Of a stretch of DNA of 64,000 nucleotides, positions 12,101 to 24,815 are shown one piece after another; the stretch's first letter is position 1; every line of letters begins with the position of its first letter. The notes under the pieces were generated by a model. The model ran no database searches. It was not told the origin of the DNA and saw only the letters and a list, made by a program, of their open reading frames with translations. The position numbers and the translations under genes were made by a program. Origin of the DNA: Zanthoxylum bungeanum (taxonomy: Eukaryota > Streptophyta > Magnoliopsida > Sapindales > Rutaceae); assembly GCA_019454045.1 (NCBI GenBank), contig SKCR01034808.1:1-64000 (forward strand), written 5' to 3'.

Positions 12101-14537
12101 CCCTGCAATGACTTTGTTTTGAGAAAAATTGCTTCAAGAAGTAAACTCACAGCATGCATAGACATGGGTGGTGCAGCATCACTTTGTGAACGGCGTCGAT
12201 TTTGATCACATCTTCTAGAAAGGGAAACTTTCATCCGGGAAGTCACAGCTGCTACATCTATTCCTTCGAATACATGAAGCGCGGCTTCTATGTTTCCTTT
12301 TTGAAACTCAAGCCTTCCCAGTAAGGCTCTAGCTTCCTAAAATCAAGATGACTGCTTAGTTTCATGACAAATTGTGAAGTAAAGCTGCTTTCACAGGTGT
12401 GCCTTGAAACAATTGACATGAAATAAGCTAGTTGCATACAAATACGATATCAGTGAAAGATTTGAGTAGCAGCAAGCCTGACCAATTTTAGACATAGTCA
12501 CAGTCAATGAAAATAAAATTCCCACCATGTCTAGCTTCTCCATTCAGTACACAGATAAAAGTAAAGATTAATAGAATGATGAACAAGTGGTCTCAGAAGA
12601 CAAAAATACCTATGATAATATGAAGGAAATACGGAAAAACTTGTTTCATTCATGATAATAATAGGTCCACAGGAAATATGGCAACAGATCAATGTGCTAG
12701 AAAATACAAATAACTTCCTGAAACAAATCAAAACTGTTGAGCCCCTTTTTCTGCCTAGATAAACATCAGAAATAGTTGTTCCCATCCAACCCATTACTTA
12801 CAGCAATGATGCCCTCAGCACTGTGGATATCATAACAATCCAGTCATTGCCAAAAGCCACAAACCATGAGCCTTATGATTTATCGCAGGGATGTGAAAGA
12901 GAGATTAAACAATCACGATTCTCATAAGCCCCTATCAAAAAATAGCTTCACTAAATTCATGCCCTTTTATGACTCGCTTATACTCCATCCAAACTAAATA
13001 AGGGAACTAAATGTTTCATTTACTATATTCCCCAAATTGTGTAGTGTGTACCCACATACTTGAGAGAAAGAACCACAGATGCTAACTTTGCTTATCATAA
13101 AGCCTGATACATACAGTTTAAAAGATTTGTGAAACATTGACAAGAACAAATATCAATGATGTGATCATTACAGTTGATAAATCCCATTTATGATGTCATA
13201 AATTAGCTCCAATGAGAGCAATTGAAATGATAAAGTTGATTGTTTCATCCTTTCACCATGATCTCAGGCCAAATTTCCATTTTTTTAATCAATCCGTTGT
13301 GTCATCAAGCCCATGAGAAAATTTAATGTCGTGTTGCACAGGGTGCTGGCAACAAAAATTTTGTAGCTACATCATAGTTGCCTCACAGAAGCAACTCCCT
13401 GTGCGCAAATGGAATTTTATTCAAATTGATAAGCCACGATACTCTTACATATGAGTATTATATATCTTATGCATGTAGAAAGCGTAATAGAAGAACATCC
13501 AGAGTAAATCAATCATTCCATATTTTGTTTAAAAGAAAGCTTATATCCGTCCTCAAGGGGCTTGGCTTGGTGGTGTAAGGTTCAGGATCTCACCTTGAGG
13601 TCCTGGGTTCGAATCCCAGGAGTGCGTTTCTTGTAAGAGCCTGGGACAGCCGGGTGTTTTACCTGCTCCGCTTAAGCCCGGAATGGGTGGTTTGGCGGCG
13701 TGGTTTCCAAAGATTTCAACAACAAAAAAAAAAAAAAAAAAAAAAAAAAAAGAAAGCTTCTATCCAAATTTTAACCTATTAACAGGCATGATTGAACCAA
13801 GTATTCTGCTTTGCATAGTCAAAGAATTTTTTGGGAATATTGCCATTAAAAGAAAGAGAGAGAGACAATAACAAACCAGACTAATTACCTGTGCACCTGA
13901 TTTATTAGTACAATATGCTACTCTTGCAATAATAATGGACAATGTGCCATCGGAAAAGAAACAAAAATCTTCCGAAAACAAGACAGTCCATCAAGCACTC
14001 TCATTGTATTGGCTACTACCATCTTAAAAGCAAAATCACAGTTGAATAGTGGTCGGACGTAAAAGGAATTTATCATACACACTTCTTTTTTTACTACTTG
14101 TTAAATTGTTGCCACTATCAATGAAAAAAACATTATAGGAAATTTATGTAACTGTCACCAATATAGAAGCATTCATTCAAGACCATGTCTAGACCATAGA
14201 GGGATTGCACCACGTCTGGCATGAATGTGATCTAATTCAGTCATGTAACTAACATTTAGTTGTAAAGTCATTAGATGGAACCAACCTCATAGTTCAGATA
14301 GCCGCTCTCACGAAGTGATGACTCTGCTTCTTCGATGTTACTATTGTCAACTTTTGTGTCCGTCTCCCCAGCTCGAGACGAATATCCACTTGCTGAATAG
14401 TCCCGAGTTGCCAGGGACTCGGATGAAGAAATTAACTCATCTGCTCTTAATTTCTCTCCAGAACAAATGCACTTTATCATCTTCTTAATCTTTGGTCGGA
14501 TTCCAAATCTCTTACTGATCCAACTCTTAATTGTCAT
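9115..14537 (-). CDS. NPGR2: NPGR2-like calmodulin-binding TPR protein
   Basis: Member of the plant NO POLLEN GERMINATION family, TPR proteins that bind calmodulin; Arabidopsis members act in pollen germination and, by more recent work, at the plasma membrane with PI4-kinase complexes (family knowledge). Five coding exons: 14286-14537, 12084-12336, 10478-11694, 9610-9769 and 9115-9431, totalling 2199 nt and 732 aa, near the family length of about 740. The start is MTIKSWISKRFGIRPKIKKM, then CICSGEKL, SSESLATRDYSASGYSSRAGE and the tail EESAPVEPFR, all typical of NPGR2. TPR-like helical repeats fill the large third exon and the C-terminus (EMETWHDLANVYTSLSQWRD, AWYNLGLLYKADAG). Another in-frame Met lies 19 codons in; the longer start is preferred because GIRPKI is conserved. 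The intron between exons 2 and 3 uses a GC donor. A 5' UTR intron with a donor near 15014 is likely. Confidence 0.93.
13549..13750 (+). mobile_element. tRNA-derived SINE in NPGR2 intron 1
   Basis: The element starts near TCCTCAAGGGGC, has an A-box-like GGCTTGGTGGTGTAAGG and a B-box GGTTCGAATCC, and ends in a poly(A) tail. It is flanked by an 18-bp target-site duplication AAAAGAAAGCTTATATCC (13531-13548) with one mismatch on the other side, the copy ending at 13765. The structure is complete and the insertion is fairly recent. It is antisense to the host gene. It is not a tRNA gene, because only the Pol III promoter part resembles tRNA. Confidence 0.9.
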
Positions 14538-15818
14538 TATGTCGCATCACACTTGAAATTCTCCTAACATATCATCAACAACAAAAACAAAAACAAAAAA
14601 AGAGCATCAGTCTTCAAACATAAATTCTCAGATTATAAACATAATGTAAATTGCCAAAGCAGTGAATTTTTTCATGGACAAAAATGAAGAATAAAACAAA
14701 TGTTGATCACTAAGGCTTCAAAAACCAAACCAAAAAACAAAACAAAACAAAAATTCCACCTGCAGAAAATCAGAATCAGTCAAAACACAAAACTCACACA
14801 CCAGAATAACTCATCCAAGGATTGAAAAAAAAAAATCTCAAGTGGGGAAAAAAACAGCCGAACCCAGATAAATTCAGTGAATTTCACCCCACATATCAGC
14901 AAAAACACAATCATTTGAAGCCAAAAGTTGACAGTAAAACAAACTCATTACAAGCATCATGAAGAAAAAGACTAAAGACCAAACAAGATCAAAAATTTGC
15001 CATTAAAAAAGTACCTTTTCATGGTAAAAAGGCATTGACTGAGCCCACAAAACACCAATTGAACTGTGCATTTTTCTAATTTCTACAACAATTTAACAAA
15101 CAAAAAGTCTTGTTAAGCAAGAATCCTAAGCCCCATCATCAACTATCATTCTCTCTTTCTTGTAGACTTTTTGTTGTTTTTGTATATTTTATTTTGTTTT
15201 ATTATGTTATTTGTTTATTTTCTTTTATTCTAAAGAAGGTTTGAAAGTTTGAAACTGTTGAAGCACAGTGATTGAATGAAAGTGCATTAAATTATGAAAT
15301 CTAACTCTGGTGAGTTTTGTCTAAAAAGCGTGAACACTGAACAGGTACAAGATTTTGTCATAAATGATTTTCTTTTTCTTTTTTTGTTTTTGTTTTTTTA
15401 CTTTTTCCAATTTATTTTTATATTTTGATTTATTTAAAAATGGTCCAGTTCTTGGAAAGGGATGTGCTTGGCCCAGTTTGAAACTAACCCGCCCGATTTG
15501 ATCAATTGCCGGCCCCATCACAATTGGAAACTTGGAAATTGCTTCCTCTCTTGACTTAAGACGTGTTTGGCTTGAGAGACAAAAAAAAAAATGTTTTTTA
15601 ATACACTGGTTAATGGTTATGTTGTTTTTATTTGTTATTGTCCTAAAAGGTGTGCTATTTATAAACCAGGTTATTGTAAATCAAATAACAAAATTAAAGC
15701 TATAAGAAAATTAAAGGGAATCAAAATCCAAAAATATTATAACACTTTTTAAATTATCAAGTTTGCATCAATAGTTGTGAACCAAAAGTCACAAAATTAC
15801 ATAATTTTCTCTTGAATT

Positions 15819-16937
15819 TAGACCTGACTAAGGTTTCGGTTCGGAACCGGAACGAATCATTCAATTCCGGTTCGAGAATCAGAACCGGTTCCTTTCTGTT
15901 CGGGTAAGGTTCTCACCCTAACTAAACCAGAGGAATTGGACGATTCCTAATGAAGAACCGAAACTTTATGTTGTAAACGAACCGTAACCTTCCACAGTTC
16001 CACCAGAACCGTCAGTTTATTGCTGGTAACAAGCCGTTGGGTTGTCATTGATTTTATTGATAATTGCTAAAGAGGTGTTGGCAACACATGTTTCTACTGT
16101 TGCGGTTAAACAAGGCTCCAGCTTAAGAGGTAATATTTTGGAAGCGATAAGGTCTTCATTACATCCAAGCATCTTATAAGCAACATGATATGTCGATGAT
16201 CGGACCCTGAGATGATCTAAGATGATAAGAAGATGTCCCCGATGATTTTGAAGATTTGTTCGACAATACAATTGCAACAGAACGAGAGCTGAATGATCAA
16301 CATCAAGAACATATAATGATGATGAGTAAATAATTGTAATAAGGTTAAATATCTAAAAAATACAATGGAACTGGTTGAGTTTTGATTCATCTCACCCCAA
16401 GAAAATACATAAACAGCTTAAGTTTTTAATTTTAAATTCAAGCCTTTTATTCTATTTTTAATTTAAGTTTTTAATTTAATGTAATAAAATTCAAAAAATA
16501 AATTTGTTTATTATATTTATTTGGTATTAATATTCCATTAATATTAGTTTAAAAAAATCATTTTTTAAAATTTTTTTTTTAAAAAAATTATAAATTGAAC
16601 CATAATCGTCCAGTCTGTTTCCGATTAACGGTTCCAATAACGAAAGTTTCGTAAGGGGACTGGAGCATGCTACCATGAGACAAAAGATCTTCTTTATAAA
16701 GAGATTCGATTCGGAACTATTATATGTCCAAGGTCCACTATTGAAATAATTTTCGAGGTTTTCCCTGACTTTGTCCGTGTCAACAAACAATTCAAAATGC
16801 CTCGACTTTTTTAGAACAGGTCCGGGTCAAATAGCAATGATTCGAAGCACTTTTTTTTACACTATTTCGGAAACCCAAGGAAGTGAAACTATTAACCGTT
16901 CGATTTGGTTCCGATTTGGAACCGAACTGCGGGTCTA
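15819..16937. mobile_element. Degenerate hAT-like element (about 1.1 kb)
   Basis: Imperfect terminal inverted repeats start TAGACC at both ends, followed by repeated GGTTCGGAACCGG-type motifs in opposite orientation. Flanks are CTTGAATT (15811-15818) and CTTGAAAC (16938-16945), six of eight matching, as expected for an eroded hAT target-site duplication. A reverse-strand open frame of 86 codons inside has no recognised transposase motif, so the element is treated as non-autonomous. Confidence 0.6.
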
Positions 16938-16945
16938 CTTGAAAC

Positions 16946-17850
16946 GTTACAAAACATTTTCATTTTTCGCTTAGACAAGGGAAAATTGATATATTTTTTA
17001 AACTAAGATAGAAATAATAAAGTAAAAAGTGTTATAATAATTTCGAACTTTCACTATCTTTAGAGTGGAAACCATAAAATTTCCCTAAAATAAAAGCAGA
17101 TTTAAGGAATCCAGATTTAAAGGTGAAAACTAAGGACGGCAACAAACATGGTATAGTATGAGGATGTCAATATTCATACACGTCATATTCAATCAATTGG
17201 TATAAAAATTGAAATATTACCCGCACTTAACATATCGGGCTCTAAGAACCTCCGCACACGGTAATTATATCTTTATTTGAACAGAAATATCAATATATGT
17301 GCCTAACATATTTGTCCCTATTCCACAAAGATTTTTTTCCGATGGAAACCAAATTAAGGGATCCAGATGTTATTTGCCCTTTAACTAAACCTTATCACTG
17401 CACAGTTTAGTGAGTCCGGTGAGCACGAGACTTCTTTTAATGGGCTAGTTTTTACTTTTTAGCCCATCAATGATGGCTTACATTTTTATTTTTTAATATC
17501 AATTTTCCAAAAACAGAGGAAAATTTTTGTTGCTACGAATCAAATATTGCTCGGCATTTAGCATTCAATCGATAAAATAATAATAATAAAAAAATTAGAA
17601 AAAAATGACCAGGATTCCAATGGTGATATAAAAAAAAACTTTATTTTGCAATAAAATAGACAGAAATGGTACATGATAATGATATGTAAGAATCTGTTAT
17701 TAACATCAAACCTTTAATAAAATTGAAATCGTTCATGAACTAGTTAATAAGGATTTAGAACATAAATATATGGCTAATAAAATTGAAATCGTTTTTAATT
17801 GCCGTGCATATTGTGATGCATGCATGCAAGGTATGAAAGGTACGTAAAGC
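16946..17850. other. Intergenic DNA downstream of the GRP gene
   Basis: AT-rich, no supported gene. About 17600-17850 is probably the GRP 3' UTR and downstream region. Confidence 0.4.
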
Positions 17851-18999
17851 TTAATGGTGTCCGATACCACCACCTCCACCGCCACCAAATCCACCACCAA
17901 ATCCGCCACCACCTCCTCCTCCTCCTCCTCCAAAGCCACTGCCAAAGCCACCGCCAGAACCACCACCTATGCCTCCTCCAAATCCACCACCTTTGCCAAA
18001 TCCACCTCCAATGCCTCCACCTTTTCCAAAACCACCGCCGCCGCCGCCACCACCACCAAAGCCACCTCCACCTCCACCGCCAACACCACCTCCTACTCCA
18101 CCACCTTTCCCAATCCCACCTCCAATTCCACCACCTTTACCAATTCCTCCACCAATACCCCCTCCTTTACCAATTCCGCCACCAAGACCACCACCTTTGC
18201 CAATACCACCACCAATACCACCTCCCTTACCGATTCCTCCACCAATTCCGCCACCCTTGCCAATGCCACCACCCTTGCCAATGCCGCCGCCAATACCGCC
18301 TCCCTTACCAATTCCTCCACCAAGTCCGCCACCTTTACCAACACCGCCCCCAAGTCCGCCGCCTTTACCAACACCGCCCCCAAGTCCACCGCCTCCTTTA
18401 CCAATTCCATTACCCTTTCCAATGCCACCACCAACACCTCCACCCTTACCAATCCCTCCACCAAGTCCACCGCCTTTTCCAACCCCACTGCCATGCCCAC
18501 CACCTTTTCCAATACCTCCTCCCTTGCCTATTCCAACACCATTGCCAATGCCGCCACCAAGACCACCACCTTTACCGATTCCACCGCCTTTGCCGCCGCC
18601 GCCAAGCCCACCGCCTTTACCAATGCCTCCACCAACACCACCTCCCTTACCAATGTCCCCACCAACACCATGCCCACCTCCTAATCCCCCACCGCCACCA
18701 CCTCCAAATCCTCCACCACCGCCAACACCACCTCCCTTACCAATTCCACCGCCAACACCACCTCCAACACCATGCCCACCTCCTAATCCACCACCGCCAC
18801 CACCTCCAAATCCACCACCACCGCCACCGCCGCCACCACCACCACCAAACCCACCACCTCCACCGAATCCACCTCCCTTCCCAATACCTAAGAACATCTC
18901 CTCATTCTCATTGTTTACATCCCTAGCAACCACACTGGCTACAAGAACATGAAAACAAACCAATGATAACAAAGCAACTCTTCTAATTCCACGAACCAT
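17851..18999 (-). CDS. Secreted glycine-rich structural protein
   Basis: Intronless ORF of 382 aa ending in TAA at 17851-17853. Residues 1-25 (MVRGIRRVALLSLVCFHVLV then ASVVA) form a typical signal peptide with probable cleavage after VVA. A short acidic spacer (NNENEEM) follows. The rest is almost entirely Gly-rich, built from GIGKGGGxGGG units with Gly-Gly-X repeats, and has glycine and phenylalanine blocks at both ends. This is the classic layout of plant cell-wall glycine-rich proteins, which act as structural or hydrophobic matrix components in the apoplast. A TATA box lies about 60 bp upstream. Repeat number probably varies between alleles. The complementary strand is open for hundreds of codons as a Pro-rich shadow, a by-product of the glycine codons. 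Confidence 0.88.
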   Translation of the reverse strand: MVRGIRRVALLSLVCFHVLVASVVARDVNNENEEMFLGIGKGGGFGGGGGFGGGGGGGGGGGGFGGGGGGGLGGGHGVGGGVGGGIGKGGGVGGGGGFGGGGGGGLGGGHGVGGDIGKGGGVGGGIGKGGGLGGGGKGGGIGKGGGLGGGIGNGVGIGKGGGIGKGGGHGSGVGKGGGLGGGIGKGGGVGGGIGKGNGIGKGGGGLGGGVGKGGGLGGGVGKGGGLGGGIGKGGGIGGGIGKGGGIGKGGGIGGGIGKGGGIGGGIGKGGGLGGGIGKGGGIGGGIGKGGGIGGGIGKGGGVGGGVGGGGGGGFGGGGGGGGGFGKGGGIGGGFGKGGGFGGGIGGGSGGGFGSGFGGGGGGGGGGFGGGFGGGGGGGIGHH

Positions 19000-19057
19000 T
19001 TTTACTTATGTTTCAAGAGAGTAAGCTCTGCTTGCGAAAACCTTAAGGCCCAGAAGT

Positions 19058-19066
19058 GTTTTTATA
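19058..19066 (-). promoter_or_regulatory. TATA box of the GRP gene
   Basis: TATAAAAAC on the - strand about 60 bp upstream of the ATG, appropriately placed for a short 5' UTR. Confidence 0.65.
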
Positions 19067-19839
19067 ATCCATTTTAAATTTTAATTGCATTAAATTGTCA
19101 CAACCACTAACCGTTCTACTTGGTTAATTTCATAAATGCTCGTATAATTATGGCCTCACTCTTCAGTATATTATTCACATAAATAAAGATGCTACTAATT
19201 TACGGCTAGGCCTATCTAACACCTTATTGGCATCCACTTTCGAGCTTAACATTGCTTTACTTGAAACACACTTTTTTTTTCTACTTGTCTAAAACTAGTT
19301 GTGTTGTGCTTTCAAGAATTTGATTCCAAATTTTGCTACCTCATTGCTTTTCAAGACCAAAACCATGACTTTCTTCTCCACACAGTTTAGTTAGCCGTAA
19401 ATACATTTTCTTACTCGTGATCACTAAAATTTAAGTAATATTAAAAGATGGGAAATTGGTATATAGTATGAGAGAATTCTCATCATCCAAATCTTTAATA
19501 TTGACAAAAATTTCACACATTAGTTAAGAATTATTTTTTATCTTTAAATATAAGTATAAGACAATCTAAATTGAGTTATACACCCATTGATTTCAATATT
19601 ATTAAAAAAAAAAATCAAAACAATTATTTAACAGATTTAATATACTTTAAATTTAAGGCAAAATTCAAATAATAATAATTTTTTTTAAAGATTTTACAAT
19701 TCAATATAGGTTCTTTAGCTTGCACCGCTCAATGCATGTGCTTGGTAGATGAAGAATTTATTGCATTAAAGAAAAATCGTCCATAGGCAATCACATTATT
19801 AAATATTATTAACTCTTATCTAACTGATCGCGATTTTAT
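19067..19839. other. GRP upstream and intergenic DNA
   Basis: AT-rich promoter-side sequence. No gene or element is clearly supported. Confidence 0.4.
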
Positions 19840-21180
19840 AAATCTAGCACACAATAGGAGAATTGATTTATCGAAATTTGAAATTAAATAAAACACAAAT
19901 AATGGACTTTGAAAACCCTATAGATAGAAGAACCTATGATTGTAACTTCACCTAAATATGCACGCAATGTGTCCAGAATTTTTCATTCAATTGGGTTGTT
20001 GTTATTAATTATTAACCTAAAATACTAAATTATTTACAAGTCTCTTTCGATGAGTAGGTGAATATATTCATAATAACTCAATTAACTATATATATGTCTA
20101 TCTTAATTAAATTAAACTGAATTCCTTAAGGCCGGGTTCTAATATTGGCTAGGTATACCCTTTAGGTATATTTATATCCTGTAGGGAAATCTATTCAAAT
20201 AATAAGATCACATGCTATTATTCACATGGTTAACCCAAATTCCCTCCGTCGAGTTCTTAATGATTTATCAAGATTATTCTATTATTGACCAAATAAATAA
20301 AATAAGTATTCAAAGCATAGAGAATAAAATATAATCAATAACAATCCAAAAGAATAAAAATATATAATTAAATTAATTAAACATGCTCAAGATCCATCAC
20401 AACCCTAGATTTAATGATTTAGCTACTTATAATATTCAATAAAATAAGCTAATCATTGTAACAAGTCAAGAACTCATAAAAGATAAAAGCTAGATAGAAA
20501 AAGGAAGAAAGAAACTCTTGTTTGCAGTCTTCGACTTCAAACTCCAACTCTGGTTGATGCACTCGTTCTTGCCTTGCTCTATGCGTTTTTCTATACTCTG
20601 GAGGCTCCAAAATATATTATGAGACTTGATTTTAGGTTTTGGGATGAACTTGTGCTTATATAGGAGGTCCTGAGGGACTTTCCTAATCAAAAATCGAGTT
20701 CTGGGTAAAGTAGGAACGCGTTCTATTTTGCGACGTGCGTCCAACGCGCTCCATGAAATTTTTGGCGCGTCGCGACACGCCCAATTTGAAGCCTTCTGTC
20801 ACGTTTTTATTCATCAGAACGTCTTGACGCGCTACGCACGTCGGACACACGTTTTCACTCCAAAAATTTCCCGATTTGCTTAATATTTTACCGTTTCTAG
20901 CTGACATGCAAAAACACATCAAAATACTCATAAACCCTGAGATCACCCAAAAAATATTAATATAAATGGACGAAAAATATATATATTCAAACCGCTCATT
21001 ACTAACAAACAGACTATGAGTTAAAAGCTGGGCCAGTTCATTTTCTTTCCAGTTGTCAAGTTCCTTGATTGGGCTCGTACTTAAACAGTTAAACTGATCA
21101 CTTTGTTCTCCTTTCGAAATAGATATATTCTTTTTGTGACCCACATATACGGTTGCTAGCTTCTACTGCCTAATGATGAT
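19840..21180 (-). mobile_element. Decayed Athila-like LTR (reverse orientation)
   Basis: Read on the - strand, the segment parallels the LTRs of elements A and B: GC-rich motifs with CGTCGCGA-type palindromes near 20760-20840, then the conserved block around the ACTCGACGGAGGGAATTTGGGT region and AACCCAATTGAATG. No flanking primer site is present, so it is either a solo LTR or a fragment. Boundaries are approximate. Confidence 0.55.
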
Positions 21181-22989
21181 ACAATACCCTGGCTTTTATC
21201 AAATTATCAATAAATTATGATGGCTAATTATTAAATAATAATTTAAATATAATTTAATCTTAATCATCATTTTTATTAAAGCATTATGTCAATAAATTTT
21301 GAAAAATTAATTCAACTCAATATTATATCTAAATTCATTTCAACAACAATTATCTCCCATATAATATGGATAGAGATAAAATATTATAATTGAATTTGTA
21401 TATGATAAATGAATACAAAACATTGTCTCTACTAATAATATTTAAAATATTATAAAAAAAATTAGGATATTCTCTCTTTATGTTTTATTAGTGTCATCTA
21501 ATGACATATGACATACAATTCAATCTTAATTATTTATATATTTTTTATATAGATCATGTCTCACTAAATAATAATGCCATTGAAATATAAAAGAAAGAAA
21601 AAAAAGAAAAAAAAAGAATCATTGTCCAAATGCAAAAAGCATTCCGTTTGAAACTTCAGCACAATTCATTCTCATTAAGAGCATAAATAGAATAACGTTT
21701 GTATTTTCATGCTACATACAACCAATTCTGATTTTGTTTTCGTATATGTCATGATTCTATTGCTTAATATTGTGATTTTAATTCTGCACTTAAGTTGAAT
21801 ATCTTTTTCATAGTGGCTCCCAAACACAAATTAAAAAAATTGTGTTAGATATTCGTAATTAACGTAAAATTTATTAAATTTTTATGATATAGATCTTAAA
21901 TATAACAACGTCAAGTAATTTATGTAGTCGATAACATTTAGTGGGATTTTTTTTCTTCTCTTAGAACAAATGATATAATGGAACTTGTTCAATATATAAC
22001 TGAGCAATCAAATAGGAACAGTTGATCAAAGATTGGACAATTGGTTTTAGATTTGACAACTGAGTTTTGTATAAATTTTAATGGATAATTATTAGATGAT
22101 AATTTATAAGTAATTAAATCTTAAATATCTTATACTATACATGCACGTTTGACGGAGAATTATTAAAAAAAGGAACACAAAAAGATCATCACTTTGATTC
22201 AAATTTATATTGTTATATGGGGGATCCCACAAATACATCAATTATATACGTAAGATTGAAAATATATTCAAACGCCAAATATTTTTTAATGAAACAGTGC
22301 AACTGAACTGTGTCAGTCCTTCAATACTTTAGAAGATACTAGATATAGAAAATTGCTTTACATTAAAAGATGAGATATTCAAAATTATTAGTATATTAGA
22401 TTTGAACTATATTAATATGTATTAATAATTATATTTAATTTGAGACATTCAAATATAAGATCTTTTAATTTAGGTCATTTTTAAATCAGCATAGTGCTCG
22501 GTCTATAAAGAGTCGTGACTTAAACTCCACAGCTTTAAAGTATTTCAATTGTTGAAGCATTAATTTATGGGATCGATCAATAATTAACATATCTATAATT
22601 TTTTTGAAAATGACATTGTTTTACTAGATGATTTTTTTTAATAGAAAATTAATAAAAAAGTTTTTTCCACTATCAATAATTTTTTAAAAAGATAAGCTTT
22701 GTTGATGGTGTTTTTTCACCTCCAAGAAGCCAGCATCCTGAGGAATGGCAAGAAAAGAATTTTCGCTTACGATGATGAGTTTTGCAATTAACAGAGGAAA
22801 AATCCAAGGTTCTCGTTAGGGCGAGATCAGGCAGAATGACACGAGCATATTCTCTGTGGTTTCTTTGTTTTGATTGGTTATCTGCATAAGCAAGTCCTCC
22901 AATGATGGTTTTGGTTCTTGAGAGAATTCTTAGGCTTGTGGTGGATAAAAATAATTTAGTGGATCAATGGGATGTGCAGGACCTTTATT
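21181..22989. other. AT-rich intergenic DNA
   Basis: Long AT-rich stretch with no supported gene. A less AT-rich island at about 22700-22930 is open on the - strand for about 70 codons but resembles no family I know. Confidence 0.4.
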
Positions 22990-24443
22990 GTGAAATTACC
23001 TACAAACAATACAACAATCAAACTCTATATTCCCAATAGGGGGTGAATTGGGTTATTACCTAGTAATGCAGAATTTAAAATCTTTGCCGATTTTATCTAG
23101 TTTTACCAATTAAGCCTTAGGTTGATTTTCTCTATTTCGATATATAACCTATATGCAAGTTTCTACACTATAAGCATACAAATAAATGAAATCTTGCAAT
23201 AAGTAAATAGTTAAGGGTTAGAGAAAATGACACAGTAATTTATAGTGGTTCGGTCAACAATGTCTACGTCCACTCCCCCAAGCCGCGCTGGAAGATTTCC
23301 ACTATAAATCGAGTTTCGTGGCTCACTCGTAACCAAGAGTTTTACACAATAGGTTCACTCCAAACCTTTACACTTTTAATTTTAGATAAAGACTAACTTA
23401 AAAACCTCAACTATGAGTTTTAGATAAAGGCTCACTCACAAACCTCTTACAAGTGTTTGAATAAAAGATTTACAAATACATTTGACCACTCACAAAGATA
23501 ATGGAGATTTTAAGTGTGAGTTACTTACCCAATTGTTCTAAGCTCACTACTAATAAATATGAAGGTGTAGTGTGTGAGCTTGATGTATGAAAGTGTATGA
23601 ATATAAAGGTTTATAAAACTCTCTGTTTTTTCGTTAGAATAAAATGTATGAAGGTTCAAGATTAGTGCAAAACTGAAATTGGGGCTCAATTTATAGTAAA
23701 ATGAAAACTACCCCAACTTTCCTGTCTGAGACCGGTATGCCGGTCTCCAGACACCGTTATGCCGGTCTCCAGACACCGTTTTGCCGGTCTGGCATAGTAA
23801 CGGCTCTCAACGGCTATATTACCATTTGAATATACCCGTTGGGATCGGTATGGTCACCAGTATGGGGACTGGTTTGGTTCTCACCGGTTTCAGTGAGCTT
23901 GCAACATCAATAGGCTCACTGGTATGGACACCGGTATGGTCCGTGCCGGTTCCAGTATGTATGAAAAGAATAGGCTCACCGGTATGGTGGCCTGTTTGAT
24001 TCATGCCGGTTCTAGTGGCTATGCAATCTCCAGTATGACCGGTATGAGACACTGGTATGACACCGGTTTGACTTGTGTCGATTCCAAGAGCATCAAAACA
24101 GAGCATTAGACCGGTATGGTCACCGATATAGCACTGATATGCCGGTCACAGTAGAAAATACATGATTTAAAGGTTTAAAACATTTTGCACATGATCCTAA
24201 TGTATCTATATGAATGTGCATGTGTCATATGAGCTTAGATACTTAGATAAACAATTCACATTACATTTTAAAGCTCTAAGCTAAGACTAAGCAAGATTAT
24301 ATTCGTTTTGTCGCTAGTCTTGACATTCATGCTCTTCACCACCAACGTGCTTCGATATATTTTTGTAATATTTTGCTAATGCGCGTCGAAGACTCCAAGT
24401 GTTGACGTCATCAAAATCTATCATGCGACTATAACGCTAACAC
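22990..24443 (-). mobile_element. Probable solo LTR-like repeat
   Basis: Contains GGGGGTGAATTGGGTT and a GTGGTTCGGTCAACAATGTC block typical of some plant Ty1/copia-like LTRs, and the - strand begins TGTTAGCGTTATAGTCGC at the high-coordinate end. Clear TG/CA ends with a TSD were not established, so boundaries and class are tentative. Confidence 0.35.
23725..24140. repeat. ACCGGT-rich degenerate minisatellite
   Basis: More than a dozen ACCGGTATG or GCCGGT motifs. A short unit (about 28 bp, TGCCGGTCTCCAGACACCGT) repeats near 23750, and a longer unit (about 68 bp, starting AATAGGCTCACCGGTATGG) repeats near 23910-24040. Confidence 0.75.
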
Positions 24444-24815
24444 ATTGTTGTGCTATATAGAATTCTTCTGATGTTTTTACCATCCTGGATTATAGTTGAA
24501 CATACAATGCTCACTTGGGTGGTTGTCCCCACATATCTCACAACTCATTATTGTGCTCTGGAAGGCTTGAGCATACATTGCGTTACTTCTCTCTATCATA
24601 TCCATTGATAAATATTGCTTTGGACAACATGCCTCAAAATATAGGACTGTATCTCACCAACATGAGATATAACATAATTTCTTAATGCTCTTGGTTCTCT
24701 CATCGCTCAATGATACTCCCATTATTCGATGACCTGAAACAAAGGGAAAAAAAAAAGGTATTTAGTTAAGCAAGTAGCGTATTGTCATAATATTAATAAA
24801 GAAAAATAAAGAAAG

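Noticed and set aside
13560..13625. Possible tRNA gene (B-box GGTTCGAATCC)
   Set aside because: No tRNA cloverleaf or acceptor stem; poly(A) tail and 18-bp flanking duplication show a SINE.
17969..18952. Long + strand Pro-rich or Ser/Thr-rich open frames
   Set aside because: Complement of the glycine-rich repeat codons. The - strand has the signal peptide, TATA box and clean termini.
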